A DNA stretch of 64,000 bases, from NCBI GenBank assembly GCA_030388825.1, contig CP128835.1, positions 2,102,001 to 2,166,000 on the forward strand, given 5' to 3'. Made by a program: the position numbers and the translations under genes. This document shows, one piece after another, positions 47,613 through 58,374 of this stretch. The notes under the pieces were generated by a model. That model was not told where the DNA came from. It searched no databases and worked only from the letters and a program-made list of their open reading frames with translations. How positions within the stretch are numbered: position 1 is the stretch's first letter; each line of letters starts with the position of its first letter. Origin of the DNA: Rossellomorea sp. AcN35-11 (GTDB lineage: Bacteria > Bacillota > Bacilli > Bacillales > Bacillaceae_B).

Positions 47613-48650
47613 ATGGAGGATAAATTACGATCCCTTCAACAGGAAGCAATCGAAAAGGTGAATGAAGCACAGGATCTAAAGGAATTGAACAATATCCGTG
47701 TAGCTTATTTAGGCAAAAAAGGGCCAGTAACGGAAGCGTTAAAAGGAATGGGGAAACTTTCAGCTGAGGAGCGCCCAAAGATGGGGGCCCTTGCCAATGA
47801 AGTGCGTGGAGCCATTACAGAGACGATTGAAGCGAAGCAGGCCGTTCTTGAGAAAGAAGCGGTGGAAAAGAAGCTTCAATCTGAAACGATTGATGTGACG
47901 TTACCTGGACGCCCTGTTAAAAAGGGAAATCACCATCCGTTGACGATGATTGTGGAAGAAATTGAAGATTTATTTATCGGAATGGGCTATACCGTTGCAG
48001 AAGGACCGGAAGTGGAAAAGGATTATTATAACTTTGAAGCCCTGAACCTTCCGAAGGGACACCCGGCCCGTGACATGCAGGATTCCTTCTACATCACGGA
48101 AGAAACTCTTCTGCGTACTCACACGTCTCCGGTTCAAGCGCGAACGATGGAGATGGCGAAGGGCAAAGGTCCCATCAAGATCATCTGTCCCGGAAAAGTG
48201 TATCGCCGTGATACGGATGACGCCACACACTCTCATCAATTCACCCAAATTGAAGGGCTTGTCATTGATGAAGACATCCGCATGAGTGATCTAAAAGGAA
48301 CCCTCCAGGTGTTCGCGAAGAAAATGTTTGGGGAAGATCGTGAAATCCGCCTGCGTCCGAGTTTCTTCCCATTCACGGAGCCATCCGTTGAAATGGATAT
48401 TTCCTGTAAAATCTGTGGTGGAAAAGGCTGCCGCGTTTGTAAGGGAACCGGCTGGATCGAAATTCTCGGTGCAGGGATGGTTCACCCGAATGTTCTTGAA
48501 ATGGCTGGATTCGATTCAAAGAAATACACAGGCTTCGCATTCGGTATGGGTCCTGAACGTATTGCCATGCTGAAATACGGGATTGACGATATCCGTCATT
48601 TCTACACAAACGACACTCGCTTTGTGACACAGTTCGGAACAGAAGAGTAA
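47613..48650 (+). CDS. pheS: phenylalanyl-tRNA synthetase alpha subunit
   Basis: 345 residues. N-terminal coiled coil (about 1-85), class II core with [16 protein letters not shown] motif [30 protein letters not shown] (motif 2 region) and [18 protein letters not shown] (motif 3). Forms the alpha2-beta2 enzyme with PheT. ATG at 47613 follows AAAGGAGGAAGAATA; upstream in-frame start not used. 26 bp before pheT. Confidence 0.97.
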   Translation: MEDKLRSLQQEAIEKVNEAQDLKELNNIRVAYLGKKGPVTEALKGMGKLSAEERPKMGALANEVRGAITETIEAKQAVLEKEAVEKKLQSETIDVTLPGRPVKKGNHHPLTMIVEEIEDLFIGMGYTVAEGPEVEKDYYNFEALNLPKGHPARDMQDSFYITEETLLRTHTSPVQARTMEMAKGKGPIKIICPGKVYRRDTDDATHSHQFTQIEGLVIDEDIRMSDLKGTLQVFAKKMFGEDREIRLRPSFFPFTEPSVEMDISCKICGGKGCRVCKGTGWIEILGAGMVHPNVLEMAGFDSKKYTGFAFGMGPERIAMLKYGIDDIRHFYTNDTRFVTQFGTEE

Positions 48651-48676
48651 AGAAAATCGATAGGAGGCACTAACAC

Positions 48677-51091
48677 ATGTTTGTTTCATATAAATGGTTG
48701 GAGAATTATGTAGACTTATCAGGTGTCACACCTGAAGAGTTAGCAGAGAAGATTACGAGAAGCGGGATTGAAGTCGAAGGTGTTGAACGGATCGGGGAAG
48801 GAATCAAAAATGTCGTTGTCGGCCATGTCCTGCAATGCGAGCCTCATCCTGATGCAGATAAGCTGAATAAATGCCTGGTGGATGTAGGAGAAGAAGAACC
48901 GGTTCAAATCATTTGCGGTGCGCCCAATGTAGCAAAAGGACAAAAAGTGGCGGTTGCAAAGGTTGGTGCCATTCTTCCTGGTAACTTCAAAATCAAGAAA
49001 GCCAAGCTGCGCGGAGAAGCTTCCCATGGAATGATCTGTTCCCTGCAGGAGCTCGGTGTGGAAGGAAAGCTTGTACCGAAAGAGCATGCAGAAGGAATTT
49101 ATGTATTCTCGGATGATGCTGAAGTAGGAAAGGATGCCGTAGAATTACTGAATCTCGACGACGCGGTTCTTGAACTCGGCTTAACACCGAATCGTTCTGA
49201 TTGCTTGAGCATGCTCGGAGTGGCATATGAAGTGGCAGCCATTTTGGACCGGGATGTAAAGCTTCCTGCAACACAGGTGTCTGAAATCAGCGAAAAGGCT
49301 TCGGATTATATATCCGTAAACGTTGAGGCAAAAGAAGATAACCCACTTTACGGGGCGAAGATCATCAAAAATGTCAACATCGGTCCATCCCCTCTATGGA
49401 TGCAAAATGCGTTGATTTCAGCAGGGATCCGTCCCCATAACAACGTAGTCGATATCACCAACTACGTGTTATTGGAATATGGTCAGCCCCTTCACGCCTT
49501 TGACTATGACCGCCTCGGGTCAAAAGAGATCCTGGTCCGCCGTGCAAAGGATGGGGAAACTTTCGTCACGCTGGATGATACAGAAAGAACCCTTTCAAGC
49601 AGCCAGCTGGTCATTACAAATGGTACTGAACCTGTTGCCCTTGCCGGAGTGATGGGAGGAGCCGATTCAGAAGTCCAGAACGATACAACGACTGTCCTTC
49701 TGGAAGCCGCCTACTTCACTGGTGCGATTGTGAGAGGGGCTTCGAAAGATCACGCTCTTCGCAGTGAAGCGAGCACCCGCTACGAAAAGGGAGTGGACCC
49801 TGACCGCGTCTTGAAAGCAGGCGAAAGAGCCGCTCAACTGATGGCAGAATACGCACAGGGTGAAGTACTTGAAGGCACTGTCCTGTTTAACGAGTTAGCC
49901 GTTGAACCTGTAAAAGTTGAGATTACGTTAGAGAAGATCAATTCTTCACTTGGTACGTCGATTTCAATGGAGACAGTGGAAGAAATCTTCCGCCGCCTTC
50001 AATTTGACGTTGAAGTCAATGGAGAAACGTTTGTTGTCACAGCACCTACAAGAAGAGGGGACATTACCATCCCGGAAGATCTCCTTGAAGAAGTTGCCCG
50101 TCTATTCGGATATGACAACCTGCCACTGACTCTGCCAAAGGGGGAAGCGACACCTGGAGGATTAACGAATCACCAGTTGAAACGTCGTACGGTCCGCCGT
50201 TATCTGGAGGGGGCAGGACTTCTTCAGGGCATCACCTATTCCCTGACAAATGAAAAGAAAGCCACCCAATATGCATTGGATGTTAGAGAGCCTGTCCGCC
50301 TATTGATGCCGATGAGTGAAGAGAGAAGCAATCTCCGCTTAAGCATCATTCCACAGCTCCTTGAAGTGCTTTCCTACAACAAAGCGCGTCAAAATGACTC
50401 CCTTGCTTTTTATGAAGTGGGATCTGTCTTCTTGCAGGAATCGGGAGAAGAACTGCCTAAGGAAGAAGAACATATTGCCGGAGCCCTTACAGGCCTGTGG
50501 CACCTTCATCCATGGCAGGGTGAAAAGAAGCCTGTGGACTTCTACGTGGCGAAAGGGATCCTTGAAGGGATGTTTGAAGAAATCGGCATCAGGGAAGCCA
50601 TTACGTTCCGTCAGGCTACAGTTGACGGGATGCACCCTGGCAGAACGGCTGAAATTCTGTTGGACGATGAAGTAGTCGGATTTGTCGGCGCGATCCATCC
50701 GGAAGCGGAAAAAGACATGGACTTGAATGAAACGTATGTATTCGAACTGAAGGCGTCTCCTATGTTCCATTATGAAAAGCCGGCATTGAGCTACACACCG
50801 ATTCCTCGTCATCCATCGATTACAAGAGACATCGCCCTTGTCGTGGATAGTGAAGTGAAAGCCGGAGAACTGGCGGCCATCATCAAGGAAACTGGAGGAA
50901 AACTTCTCAAGGAAGTTTCCGTCTTCGATCTTTATGAAGGCGAGCATATGGAAGCTGGGAAGAAATCCCTGGCGTTCTCTTTAAAATACTTCGATCCGGC
51001 TAAGACATTGACCGATGAAGAGGTAGTCAAAGTGCATGACCATGTACTGGAAATGGTGAAAGAAAAAGCGGGAGCGGAATTGAGAGGATAA
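48677..51091 (+). CDS. pheT: phenylalanyl-tRNA synthetase beta subunit
   Basis: 804 residues, as in B. subtilis. N-terminal tRNA-binding EMAP-like domain (about 40-150), B3/B4 editing domain with [20 protein letters not shown] segment (about 250), B5 (about 410-480), catalytic-like core, and C-terminal ferredoxin-fold anticodon-binding domain (about 710-804, [14 protein letters not shown]). Edits Tyr-tRNA-Phe. GATAGGAGGCACTAACAC before the ATG. Confidence 0.97.
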   Translation: MFVSYKWLENYVDLSGVTPEELAEKITRSGIEVEGVERIGEGIKNVVVGHVLQCEPHPDADKLNKCLVDVGEEEPVQIICGAPNVAKGQKVAVAKVGAILPGNFKIKKAKLRGEASHGMICSLQELGVEGKLVPKEHAEGIYVFSDDAEVGKDAVELLNLDDAVLELGLTPNRSDCLSMLGVAYEVAAILDRDVKLPATQVSEISEKASDYISVNVEAKEDNPLYGAKIIKNVNIGPSPLWMQNALISAGIRPHNNVVDITNYVLLEYGQPLHAFDYDRLGSKEILVRRAKDGETFVTLDDTERTLSSSQLVITNGTEPVALAGVMGGADSEVQNDTTTVLLEAAYFTGAIVRGASKDHALRSEASTRYEKGVDPDRVLKAGERAAQLMAEYAQGEVLEGTVLFNELAVEPVKVEITLEKINSSLGTSISMETVEEIFRRLQFDVEVNGETFVVTAPTRRGDITIPEDLLEEVARLFGYDNLPLTLPKGEATPGGLTNHQLKRRTVRRYLEGAGLLQGITYSLTNEKKATQYALDVREPVRLLMPMSEERSNLRLSIIPQLLEVLSYNKARQNDSLAFYEVGSVFLQESGEELPKEEEHIAGALTGLWHLHPWQGEKKPVDFYVAKGILEGMFEEIGIREAITFRQATVDGMHPGRTAEILLDDEVVGFVGAIHPEAEKDMDLNETYVFELKASPMFHYEKPALSYTPIPRHPSITRDIALVVDSEVKAGELAAIIKETGGKLLKEVSVFDLYEGEHMEAGKKSLAFSLKYFDPAKTLTDEEVVKVHDHVLEMVKEKAGAELRG

Positions 51092-51106
51092 TTCCATTCT
51101 TTATGA

Positions 51107-51138
51107 GAGGTGTCAGACTTGTTCTGGCATCTTTTTTT
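51107..51138 (+). terminator. terminator of pheST
   Basis: GGTGTCAGA and TCTGGCATC can pair (with G-U pairs) and are followed by eight T. Confidence 0.8.
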
Positions 51139-51232
51139 TGTATGGGGAGTTTGCCTGTTGAAAAATGAAAGGAATTCAACAGGTAAAATAAGCATGATCT
51201 TTAACAGTTAAAATATCTATCAAATTTCCCTG

Positions 51233-51283
51233 TCAAAAAAAAAAAACACAAAACAAAAGCCCCATCCAAAAACCAGATGGGAC
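51233..51283 (-). terminator. terminator of rnhC
   Basis: Minus strand: CCCATC/GATGGG stem, then a long T-rich tract (A12 on the + strand at about 51235-51246). Confidence 0.75.
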
Positions 51284-51290
51284 CTCATCC

Positions 51291-52211
51291 TTATTTACCA
51301 GCCAACCTCATCGCCTTCCCGCTATTCGCGAAATGCCATTTGGTCATGGACTTCAGCTCTTCCATCCCTTTCCGTTGGATGATTTTCGCTGCTGCTACAT
51401 CAACATGCTTTCCGGCACCTTTAGGTATGTCCACGCCAGCTCTTGCACTCAACTTGTCCATTTCCTTCAAGAAGGCATAACGGGCAATGATCGAGGCGGC
51501 TGCCACAGCGAGATGGATGCTTTCACCTTTTGTGCTGAAATACACGCGATCTCTTTGGATTTTCTTTTGAGCAGAAACATGCTTAAAGTATGTATTCTTT
51601 TCCACGAACTGATCGATCAAGATGCCATCCGGCTGTTCAGGATCCATCTTTTCCAACAGTTTCAGGATCGCCTGATTGTGCAACAGGGCTTTCATCTTCC
51701 CTTGCGTCATCCCTTTTTCCTGCAACTCATTGTATTTGGGGTTATGGAGGGTAAGCAGGGAATACGGGATGGTTGCAATGAGATCCCTAGCAATCTTGAT
51801 GATTTGAGGATCCGATAAGTTTTTGGAATCCTTGACCCCAAGCTCCTTCATGAGTGGGATATGCTCCTTCTTCACATAGGCGCTCACCACCGTGATAGGA
51901 CCGAAAAAGTCACCGGTCCCTACTTCATCTGATCCGATGACGGACCATTGGGCAAAGTTTTCAGGGAGCGCCGTCGTTCCTTTGGAAGGTGATTTCACCT
52001 TCGGCCCGCTTGCGCCCCACTGGCTTGATTCTCCTTCCCCGTTTGCCCCTTGAAACAACACTTTACCTGACTTATAGGCGGTGATTGTACATCCTGACGG
52101 CTTAGCTACAAAAACGGCCCCTGGCGGACGTTTCTCCGTTAATACGTTTCCGTAGTGAGCTTTCATTTTCTCGATCGTTTCTTTCGTTGCTTGTATGACG
52201 GTATTGGCCAA
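51291..52211 (-). CDS. rnhC: ribonuclease HIII
   Basis: 306 residues. N-terminal substrate-binding TBP-like domain (about 1-85) and RNase H domain with SDEVGTGDFFGP at about 95 (catalytic D-E), KDSKNLSD at about 129, and AAASIIARYAFL at about 236. Degrades RNA in RNA-DNA hybrids, including R-loops. On the opposite strand to pheT and zapA; ATG at 52211 with AGGAGAGAGA upstream. Confidence 0.95.
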   Translation of the reverse strand: MANTVIQATKETIEKMKAHYGNVLTEKRPPGAVFVAKPSGCTITAYKSGKVLFQGANGEGESSQWGASGPKVKSPSKGTTALPENFAQWSVIGSDEVGTGDFFGPITVVSAYVKKEHIPLMKELGVKDSKNLSDPQIIKIARDLIATIPYSLLTLHNPKYNELQEKGMTQGKMKALLHNQAILKLLEKMDPEQPDGILIDQFVEKNTYFKHVSAQKKIQRDRVYFSTKGESIHLAVAAASIIARYAFLKEMDKLSARAGVDIPKGAGKHVDVAAAKIIQRKGMEELKSMTKWHFANSGKAMRLAGK

Positions 52212-52343
52212 ATCTCTCTCTCCTTATGACAAAAATCTTCGTATTATTAAAAAATGTGAGCTTTAATGACAAATTCCTTCCAAAATCAGAAGAAATCATG
52301 GTATGATTATGTTTAGGATTCTTAGGAATAGGGGGCTTTCAGG

Positions 52344-52604
52344 TTGTCTGAAGAACAAAAAAATCGCACCACTGTAGACATATATGGTCAACAATATACG
52401 ATTGTTGGAACTGAATCAACTAGTCAAATTCGATATGTTTGTTCTAAAGTGGATGACAAGATGAGAGAAATAAACTCCATGAATCCCTCTCTCGATACAA
52501 GCAGGCTGGCCGTTCTGACAGCTGTGAATGCCGTGAACGATTATCTCAAACTCCAGGAAAGGTTTGAGGAGCTCGAACGAGAAATTAAACGATTAAAGGA
52601 TTGA
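52344..52604 (+). CDS. zapA: cell division protein ZapA
   Basis: 86 residues. N-terminal beta strands ([14 protein letters not shown]) then a long helix/coiled coil (about 25-86), as in ZapA, which crosslinks FtsZ filaments at the division ring. TTG start at 52344 with AGGGGGCTTTCAGG upstream. 7 bp before cvpA, one operon. Confidence 0.93.
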   Translation: MSEEQKNRTTVDIYGQQYTIVGTESTSQIRYVCSKVDDKMREINSMNPSLDTSRLAVLTAVNAVNDYLKLQERFEELEREIKRLKD

Positions 52605-52611
52605 AAAAAAG

Positions 52612-53151
52612 ATGCTGGATTTAGCTTTATTGATCATCCTGGTGATGGGATTTTTAATAGGTTTAAAACGTGGATTCATCTTGCAGATCATCCACATATT
52701 CGGATTTATTGTTTCTTTTATTGTAGCATACATATATTATGAACAGCTTGCACCTAAGTTAACTTTATGGATTCCATACCCCGTATTGGACGAGCAGTCC
52801 ACGTTAAACATGATTTTTGAGTCGACCAATTTAGATCAGTCTTATTATCGTGTCATTGCGTTTGCCATCATATTCTTTGCGGTCAGGATCATTCTGCAGA
52901 TCATCGGGTCCATGCTTGACTTCGTTGCACATCTTCCACTATTGAAGCAGTTAAATGTACTGGGTGGGGGGATATTGGGCTTTGTAGAGTCATACTTAAT
53001 GATTTTCATTCTATTATACATTGCCGTTTTACTGCCGATTGAACCGGTACAAAACCTGATCAATAACTCATTTATTGCACAAGCGATGGTGAAAAATACC
53101 CCTGTTTTCTCTGAAATGGTGAAATCATGGTGGATTGAATATGTAGCCTGA
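52612..53151 (+). CDS. cvpA: CvpA-family membrane protein (YshB)
   Basis: 179 residues, four membrane helices (about 1-20, 25-45, 65-90, 110-135), starting MLDLALLIILVMGFLIGLKRG, the CvpA signature with the G-x2-R-G loop. E. coli CvpA is needed for colicin V production; function in Bacillus is unknown. Follows zapA closely; a long terminator hairpin follows. Confidence 0.9.
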   Translation: MLDLALLIILVMGFLIGLKRGFILQIIHIFGFIVSFIVAYIYYEQLAPKLTLWIPYPVLDEQSTLNMIFESTNLDQSYYRVIAFAIIFFAVRIILQIIGSMLDFVAHLPLLKQLNVLGGGILGFVESYLMIFILLYIAVLLPIEPVQNLINNSFIAQAMVKNTPVFSEMVKSWWIEYVA

Positions 53152-53154
53152 AAG

Positions 53155-53240
53155 GGGCTGACTATAAGTATGAAACTCACAATCGGTAGGCTGATTCCTA
53201 ACGTGAGTGATCTGCTTATAAGTCAGTCTTTTTTCTTTTT
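53155..53240 (+). terminator. long terminator hairpin after cvpA
   Basis: GGCTGACTATAAG pairs with CTTATAAGTCAGTC, and inside it ACTCAC with GTGAGT; TTTTTT follows. Confidence 0.8.
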
Positions 53241-53318
53241 TGAGCAATTTTGCTACTATATAGATGGAGCCGTATGTTTTTGAAGAGCTCATTTAATCCA
53301 ATCGAGAAGGTGAATCTC

Positions 53319-55028
53319 TTGAATAAAAAAGATATTATTACATTATTGGAACAAATTGCGATATATATGGAATTGAAAGGCGAAAATTCATTTAAGATAT
53401 CGGCCTACCGAAAAGCGGCTGCAGCCCTTGAGAATGACGACCGGAGCCTGCAGGAAATCAGTGACTTCACGAAGCTCGGCGGGATCGGAAAAGGAACGGC
53501 CGGTGTGATTGAAGAGTACATAAAGGAAGGAACATCATCTGTTCTCGAAGAGCTGAAGGAGGAGGTTCCGAAGGGATTGATCCCCCTCCTTCAATTACCG
53601 GGGCTAGGCGGTAAGAAAATCGCCAAGCTTTACAGTGAGCTTGGCGTGGAAAGTATGGAAGAATTGGAAAGTGCGTGCCGGGCTAATAAAGTACAAGGGT
53701 TAGCGGGCTTCGGAAAGAAAACGGAAGAAAAGATCCTCCTTTCCATTGAACAGGTTGGAAAGAGGCCTGACCGCCTGCCGATTGCCTTTATGAATGGGGT
53801 GGCCGAGGAGATTGAAGGCTATCTTACAGAGATGGACAGCATCAAGACGTTTTCGAGGGCTGGAAGCTTAAGGAGAATGAGAGAAACGATCAAGGACCTT
53901 GATTTCATCATCTCGACAGAACAACCCCAAAAAGTGAAGGGAGAGCTGCTTAAGCTTCCAAATATCGTTGAAACCATTGCGGCAGGTGAGACTAAAGTTT
54001 CCCTGACTCTTACCTATCAATGGGATGTAAGCATCGACTTCAGAATCGTGAAGCCTGAAGAGTTTGCCACGGCCCTGCATCATTTCACCGGATCAAAAGA
54101 CCATAATGTCCGCATGCGCCAGCTGGCCAAGGAGCGTGGAGAAAAGATCAGTGAATATGGCGTCGAAAATAGCGAAACGGGTGAAGTGAAGACATTTGAA
54201 ACCGAGGAAGAATTCTATCACCATTTCAATCTGCCTCTGATCCCGCCGGAGCTTAGGGAAGAAGGAAAAGAGGTGGAGGACTTCCATAAGGATTATCCCC
54301 TCATCACGTTAGAAGATATAAAAGGCGACCTTCATATGCACACTACCTGGTCCGACGGTGCATTCTCCATTGAAGAAATGGTTGAGGCGTGCAGAGCCAA
54401 AGGATATCACTATATGGCCATCACCGATCACTCCCAATACTTACGAGTGGCGAATGGACTCACGACAGAACGTTTACTAAAACAAATCGATGAAATTAAA
54501 GAAATCAATAAAAGGTATGACGATATAGAAGTGCTTTCTGGAATTGAGATGGATATTCTGCCTGACGCCTCTTTAGATTATGAGGACGAGATTCTTGAAA
54601 AAGTGGACCTGGTCATCGCCTCGATCCATTCAAGCTTTTCCCAGTCACAGGATAAAATCATGGAGCGATTAACCACGGCCCTGAAGAGTGCCCATGTGAA
54701 TATCATCGCCCATCCAACGGGGAGAATCATTGGCCGCAGGGATGGGTATGACGTAGATATGGATCTCCTCATCCAGCTCGCGAAAGAAACCGGTACGGCC
54801 TTAGAGCTCAATGCGAATCCCAATCGGCTTGACCTGTCTGCCGAGCATATAAAGAAAGCCCAGGAACAGAATGTGAAACTCGTTATCAACACGGATGCAC
54901 ACAGTACCGATCACCTGGAATTCATGAAGATTGGGATCGGAACGGCACGTAAAGGCTGGATCAAAAAAGAAACGGTGATCAATACCTGGGACAAACAGGA
55001 GCTCATTCAATTCATTAAGCGAAACTGA
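53319..55028 (+). CDS. polX: DNA polymerase/3'-5' exonuclease PolX
   Basis: 569 residues. N-terminal family-X polymerase (helix-hairpin-helix motifs LGGIGKGTA and [13 protein letters not shown]; catalytic acidic residues in KDLDFII at about 210 and DFRIV at about 252) and C-terminal PHP exonuclease starting [12 protein letters not shown] at residue 336. Fills short gaps in base excision repair. TTG at 53319 chosen from GAGAAGGTG upstream and the family N-terminus M-N-K-K-D-I; the longer frame is unsupported. Confidence 0.95.
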   Translation: MNKKDIITLLEQIAIYMELKGENSFKISAYRKAAAALENDDRSLQEISDFTKLGGIGKGTAGVIEEYIKEGTSSVLEELKEEVPKGLIPLLQLPGLGGKKIAKLYSELGVESMEELESACRANKVQGLAGFGKKTEEKILLSIEQVGKRPDRLPIAFMNGVAEEIEGYLTEMDSIKTFSRAGSLRRMRETIKDLDFIISTEQPQKVKGELLKLPNIVETIAAGETKVSLTLTYQWDVSIDFRIVKPEEFATALHHFTGSKDHNVRMRQLAKERGEKISEYGVENSETGEVKTFETEEEFYHHFNLPLIPPELREEGKEVEDFHKDYPLITLEDIKGDLHMHTTWSDGAFSIEEMVEACRAKGYHYMAITDHSQYLRVANGLTTERLLKQIDEIKEINKRYDDIEVLSGIEMDILPDASLDYEDEILEKVDLVIASIHSSFSQSQDKIMERLTTALKSAHVNIIAHPTGRIIGRRDGYDVDMDLLIQLAKETGTALELNANPNRLDLSAEHIKKAQEQNVKLVINTDAHSTDHLEFMKIGIGTARKGWIKKETVINTWDKQELIQFIKRN

Positions 55029-55048
55029 TAAAAGGTGGAATACATTCC

Positions 55049-57406
55049 GTGAATTCTAAAGTATTAAAGACGCTAGAGTTTGATAAGATCAAAGAATTGT
55101 TAAAGCAATATGCTGCATCTGCCCTCGGCCATGCACGGGTCTCAGCCCTTATGCCGTCCGTTGCGTATGAGGAGATTACAGCACTGCATGAAGAGACAGA
55201 TGAAGCCATGACCATCCTTAGGCTGAAGGGGCATGCCCCATTAGGAGGGATCTTCGATATCCGTCCCCATGTCAAGCGTGCCCAAATTGGCGGGATGCTG
55301 TCTCCTTCAGAATTTGTTCAAGTGGCCAGCACCATCCGGGCAAGCAGGAAGCTGACTCTTTTTGTTGAAGAGCTCATGGAAGAAGAGGTGGACATCCCCC
55401 TCCTGCAAGAGAAAATCGGCAGCGTCATCCCTCTTCCCTACTTAGAGCAGGATATCAGGAAAGTCGTTGACGACAACGGGGAAATCCTGGACACAGCCAG
55501 CGAAGCACTCCGAACGATCCGGACCCAGCTCCGGGCGAACGAAGGGCGGATCAGGGAGAAGCTTGAACGGATGATCCGTTCATCCAACGCTCAAAAAATG
55601 TTATCCGATGCCATCATCACGATCCGGAATGACCGTTACGTGATTCCTGTCAAACAGGAATACAGAGGTCAATACGGCGGGATCATTCATGATCAATCAT
55701 CGTCAGGTCAGACCTTATTCATTGAACCGGAAGCAATCGTACAGCTGAATAATCAGCTTCGCGAGCTTCGATTAAAAGAACAGACAGAAATTGAAAAGAT
55801 CCTGCAGGAACTTTCCGAAAGCGTCCAGCAAGCAGGTGAAGAGCTGCTTCTGATCGTCAGTGTCTTATCAGACATTGATTTCATGTTTACCAAAGCGAAA
55901 TTCGGACGCTCCATTAAAGGATCAAAGCCGACCATCAACAATGAAAGACGAATAAAGCTGAATAAAGCACGCCATCCTCTCCTGCCTATGGATGAGGCGG
56001 TGGCCAATGACATAGAGCTTGGGGACCAGTTCTCCTCCATCGTCATTACGGGACCAAATACCGGGGGGAAAACCGTTACTCTGAAAACACTGGGATTGAC
56101 GAGTTTGATGGCCCAGTCCGGTCTTCCGATCCCTGCCATGGACGGATCTGAGGTGGGGATCTTCAAGACCATTTACGCTGATATAGGAGATGAGCAGTCC
56201 ATTGAACAAAGCTTGAGTACCTTCTCTTCTCATATGGTCAATATTGTAGACATCCTCCAAAAAGTCGATCATGACAGCTTGGTGCTGTTCGATGAGCTGG
56301 GTGCGGGAACGGATCCGCAGGAAGGGGCAGCCCTGGCCATTTCCATCCTGGATGAAGTCCATGGCACAGGGGCAAGAGTGGTAGCCACGACCCATTACCC
56401 TGAGTTGAAAGCGTACGGGTATAACCGGGACGGCGTCGTGAATGCAAGCGTGGAATTTAATGTCGAAACATTAAGCCCTACCTATAAGCTATTGCTCGGT
56501 GTTCCGGGAAGAAGTAATGCCTTTGAGATTTCAAAGCGCCTCGGGCTTTCCGATTCAGTCATCCAAAGGGCGAAATCCCATATCGGGACCGACAGCAAAG
56601 AAGTGGAAAATATGATTGCTTCCCTGGAAGACAGCAGGCGTCAAGGTGAACGTGAGCTGGAGGAAGCCCATGAGCTGTTAAAGCAGGCGGAAAAGATGCA
56701 TAAGGATATGCAGAAACAAATGATGGAGTATTATGAGAAGAAGGATACTCTTTACGAAAAGGCCCAGCAAAAAGCAAGTGAAGTCGTTGAAAAAGCGAAA
56801 GCCGAAGCTGAACAAGTGATCAAAGACTTACGGAAAATGCAGCATGAAAAATCAGCACAGATCAAAGAGCATGAACTCATTCAGGCTAGAAAACAGCTGG
56901 AGGAAGCTGCACCGGATTTAAAAGTGTCGAGCAAAAAGAAAAAAGCCAATCAAACCCAGCATGAGTTAAAGCCGGGGGACGAAGTCAAAGTATTAAGCTT
57001 TGACCAGAAAGGCCACCTGGTAGAGCGGGTGTCTGCGAAAGAATGGCAGGTACAGATGGGCATCATGAAAATGAAAGTGAAAGAATCAGACCTTGAATTT
57101 ATCCAGTCTCAACAAAAGGTGGAAACCAAGCCGCTGGCAACGGTGAAAGGAAAAGATTTTCATGTCAGCCTTGAACTTGATCTGCGCGGGGAGAGGTTTG
57201 AAAATGCCCTTTCCAGAGTCGAGAAATACATCGATGACGCACTTCTTGCCGGATACCCCCGCGTTTCCATCATTCATGGGAAAGGGACTGGAGCTCTAAG
57301 GCAGGGTGTACAGGAATACTTGAAAAATCACCGATCCGTTAAAAACATCCGATTCGGAGATGCAGGCGAAGGTGGAACGGGAGTCACAGTCGTACAATTC
57401 AAATAA
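55049..57406 (+). CDS. mutS2: MutS2 (Smr-domain ATPase)
   Basis: 785 residues. Core/clamp helices, ABC-type ATPase with Walker A GPNTGGKT at 335-342 and [19 protein letters not shown] (Walker B), coiled coil (about 520-630), KOW-like segment, and C-terminal Smr nuclease domain ([12 protein letters not shown] at about 712, HGKGTGALR at about 750). Lacks the mismatch-recognition domain. In B. subtilis MutS2 acts on recombination and on collided ribosomes. GTG start with AAAGGTGG upstream; 20 bp after polX. Confidence 0.95.
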   Translation: MNSKVLKTLEFDKIKELLKQYAASALGHARVSALMPSVAYEEITALHEETDEAMTILRLKGHAPLGGIFDIRPHVKRAQIGGMLSPSEFVQVASTIRASRKLTLFVEELMEEEVDIPLLQEKIGSVIPLPYLEQDIRKVVDDNGEILDTASEALRTIRTQLRANEGRIREKLERMIRSSNAQKMLSDAIITIRNDRYVIPVKQEYRGQYGGIIHDQSSSGQTLFIEPEAIVQLNNQLRELRLKEQTEIEKILQELSESVQQAGEELLLIVSVLSDIDFMFTKAKFGRSIKGSKPTINNERRIKLNKARHPLLPMDEAVANDIELGDQFSSIVITGPNTGGKTVTLKTLGLTSLMAQSGLPIPAMDGSEVGIFKTIYADIGDEQSIEQSLSTFSSHMVNIVDILQKVDHDSLVLFDELGAGTDPQEGAALAISILDEVHGTGARVVATTHYPELKAYGYNRDGVVNASVEFNVETLSPTYKLLLGVPGRSNAFEISKRLGLSDSVIQRAKSHIGTDSKEVENMIASLEDSRRQGERELEEAHELLKQAEKMHKDMQKQMMEYYEKKDTLYEKAQQKASEVVEKAKAEAEQVIKDLRKMQHEKSAQIKEHELIQARKQLEEAAPDLKVSSKKKKANQTQHELKPGDEVKVLSFDQKGHLVERVSAKEWQVQMGIMKMKVKESDLEFIQSQQKVETKPLATVKGKDFHVSLELDLRGERFENALSRVEKYIDDALLAGYPRVSIIHGKGTGALRQGVQEYLKNHRSVKNIRFGDAGEGGTGVTVVQFK

Positions 57407-57478
57407 GACTTCTTGAGGCAGCAGGCGGAGTGCTCAAATGTGAAAACAGGTTAAATATTGCAGTAAAGGGAGCTTGCG

Positions 57479-57887
57479 ATGGAGAACTTTTGGGAAAATG
57501 AATTTGTCCAGACGACTGGCAATTACAGTGTGGTCATTTTATGTTTGATTCTTTTTTTTGGCTATATTTGAACTGGTCACAAAGTATCGGAATTGGGAAG
57601 AAATTAAAAAAGGAAATGTGGCTGTGGCCATGGCAACGGGAGGGAAAATATTTGGGATCGCCAATATTTTCCGTCATTCCATCAGCCATAATGATACGAT
57701 CCTGACCACAATCGGATGGGGTGTATTCGGCTTCTTCCTACTGCTCATCGGCTATTTCATTTATGAATTTCTCACACCCAAGTTTAAGATCGATGAAGAA
57801 ATTGCAAATGACAACCGTGCGGTCGGATTCATTTCATTGGTCATATCAGTTGGTTTATCCTATGTTATAGGGGCCGGTATATCTTAA
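57479..57887 (+). CDS. yshE: YshE, DUF350 membrane protein (reading frame interrupted by one extra T)
   Basis: With one frame restored, 135 residues, four membrane helices. Upstream frame starts MENFWENEFVQTTGNYSVV and stops after the eight-T run at 57552-57559; with seven T it continues as ILFLAIFELVTKYRNWEEIK, then AVAMATGGKIFGIANIFRHS, the DUF350 hallmark. AAAGGGAGCTTGCG precedes the ATG. Same neighbour (mutS2) as in B. subtilis. Homopolymer error is the likely explanation. Confidence 0.8.
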
Positions 57888-57899
57888 GGAGAGGGAAAT

Positions 57900-57983
57900 A
57901 TGGAAACATTGGCTAAGGTACTACTCACATTATGCGGCGCATTCCTCGTCGTAGGCATCATTTATATGGTGTTCTTTACGTAA
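57900..57983 (+). CDS. 27-residue hydrophobic small protein
   Basis: ATG-initiated frame of 27 codons encoding one membrane helix (KVLLTLCGAFLVVGIIYMVF) with acidic Glu at position 2 and a Thr end. AAGGAGAGGG lies 5 bp upstream, a near-ideal ribosome-binding site, and the frame starts 12 bp after yshE, so it is probably translated with it. No homologue recognised; could be a YshE partner. Confidence 0.6.
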   Translation: METLAKVLLTLCGAFLVVGIIYMVFFT

Positions 57984-58300
57984 AACATGGAGGATGGCTT
58001 CTCTATAAAGGCGGACCGGTGATGGATAGTGGAATGTGTGAAAAGGGAAAGGAACAAAACCGGAACGCATCAAGAAAGGAAACTTCTTAGGAAGCTAAGT
58101 ATCCATCATTGGTTCTCAGCTCAGACATGTTGAGAACCAATAATAAAAGATAAGAATATAGATGTATTCTAAAATAATAATAATGGACAATCAGGCTGTC
58201 ATATGGTTAATTGGGCAGTCTTTTTTCTTTGGGGAATTCACCTGGAGGGAAGGTCAAGCCTGAAGGATAGGAGAAAAGTATGGTGCAGACGGATTTCAAA
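57984..58300. other. gap between yshE unit and lcfA
   Basis: No gene seen. 58108-58141 forms a perfect 11-bp stem ATTGGTTCTCA/TGAGAACCAAT without a T-run after it. TTTTTTC at about 58219 follows a weak GGCTGTC/GGCAGTC repeat. Confidence 0.5.
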
Positions 58301-58329
58301 TTGTAACTGGAGTCCCCTTATATTATAAT
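58301..58329 (+). promoter_or_regulatory. sigma-A promoter of lcfA
   Basis: TTGTAA (58301-58306), 17 bp, TATAAT (58324-58329). GTGAATA (58331-58337) and TATTCAC (58354-58360) form an inverted repeat between promoter and ribosome-binding site; it is not a canonical FadR box. Confidence 0.75.
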
Positions 58330-58374
58330 AGTGAATAGAATAAATTTTCTAAATATTCACAAGGAGGGATTACA

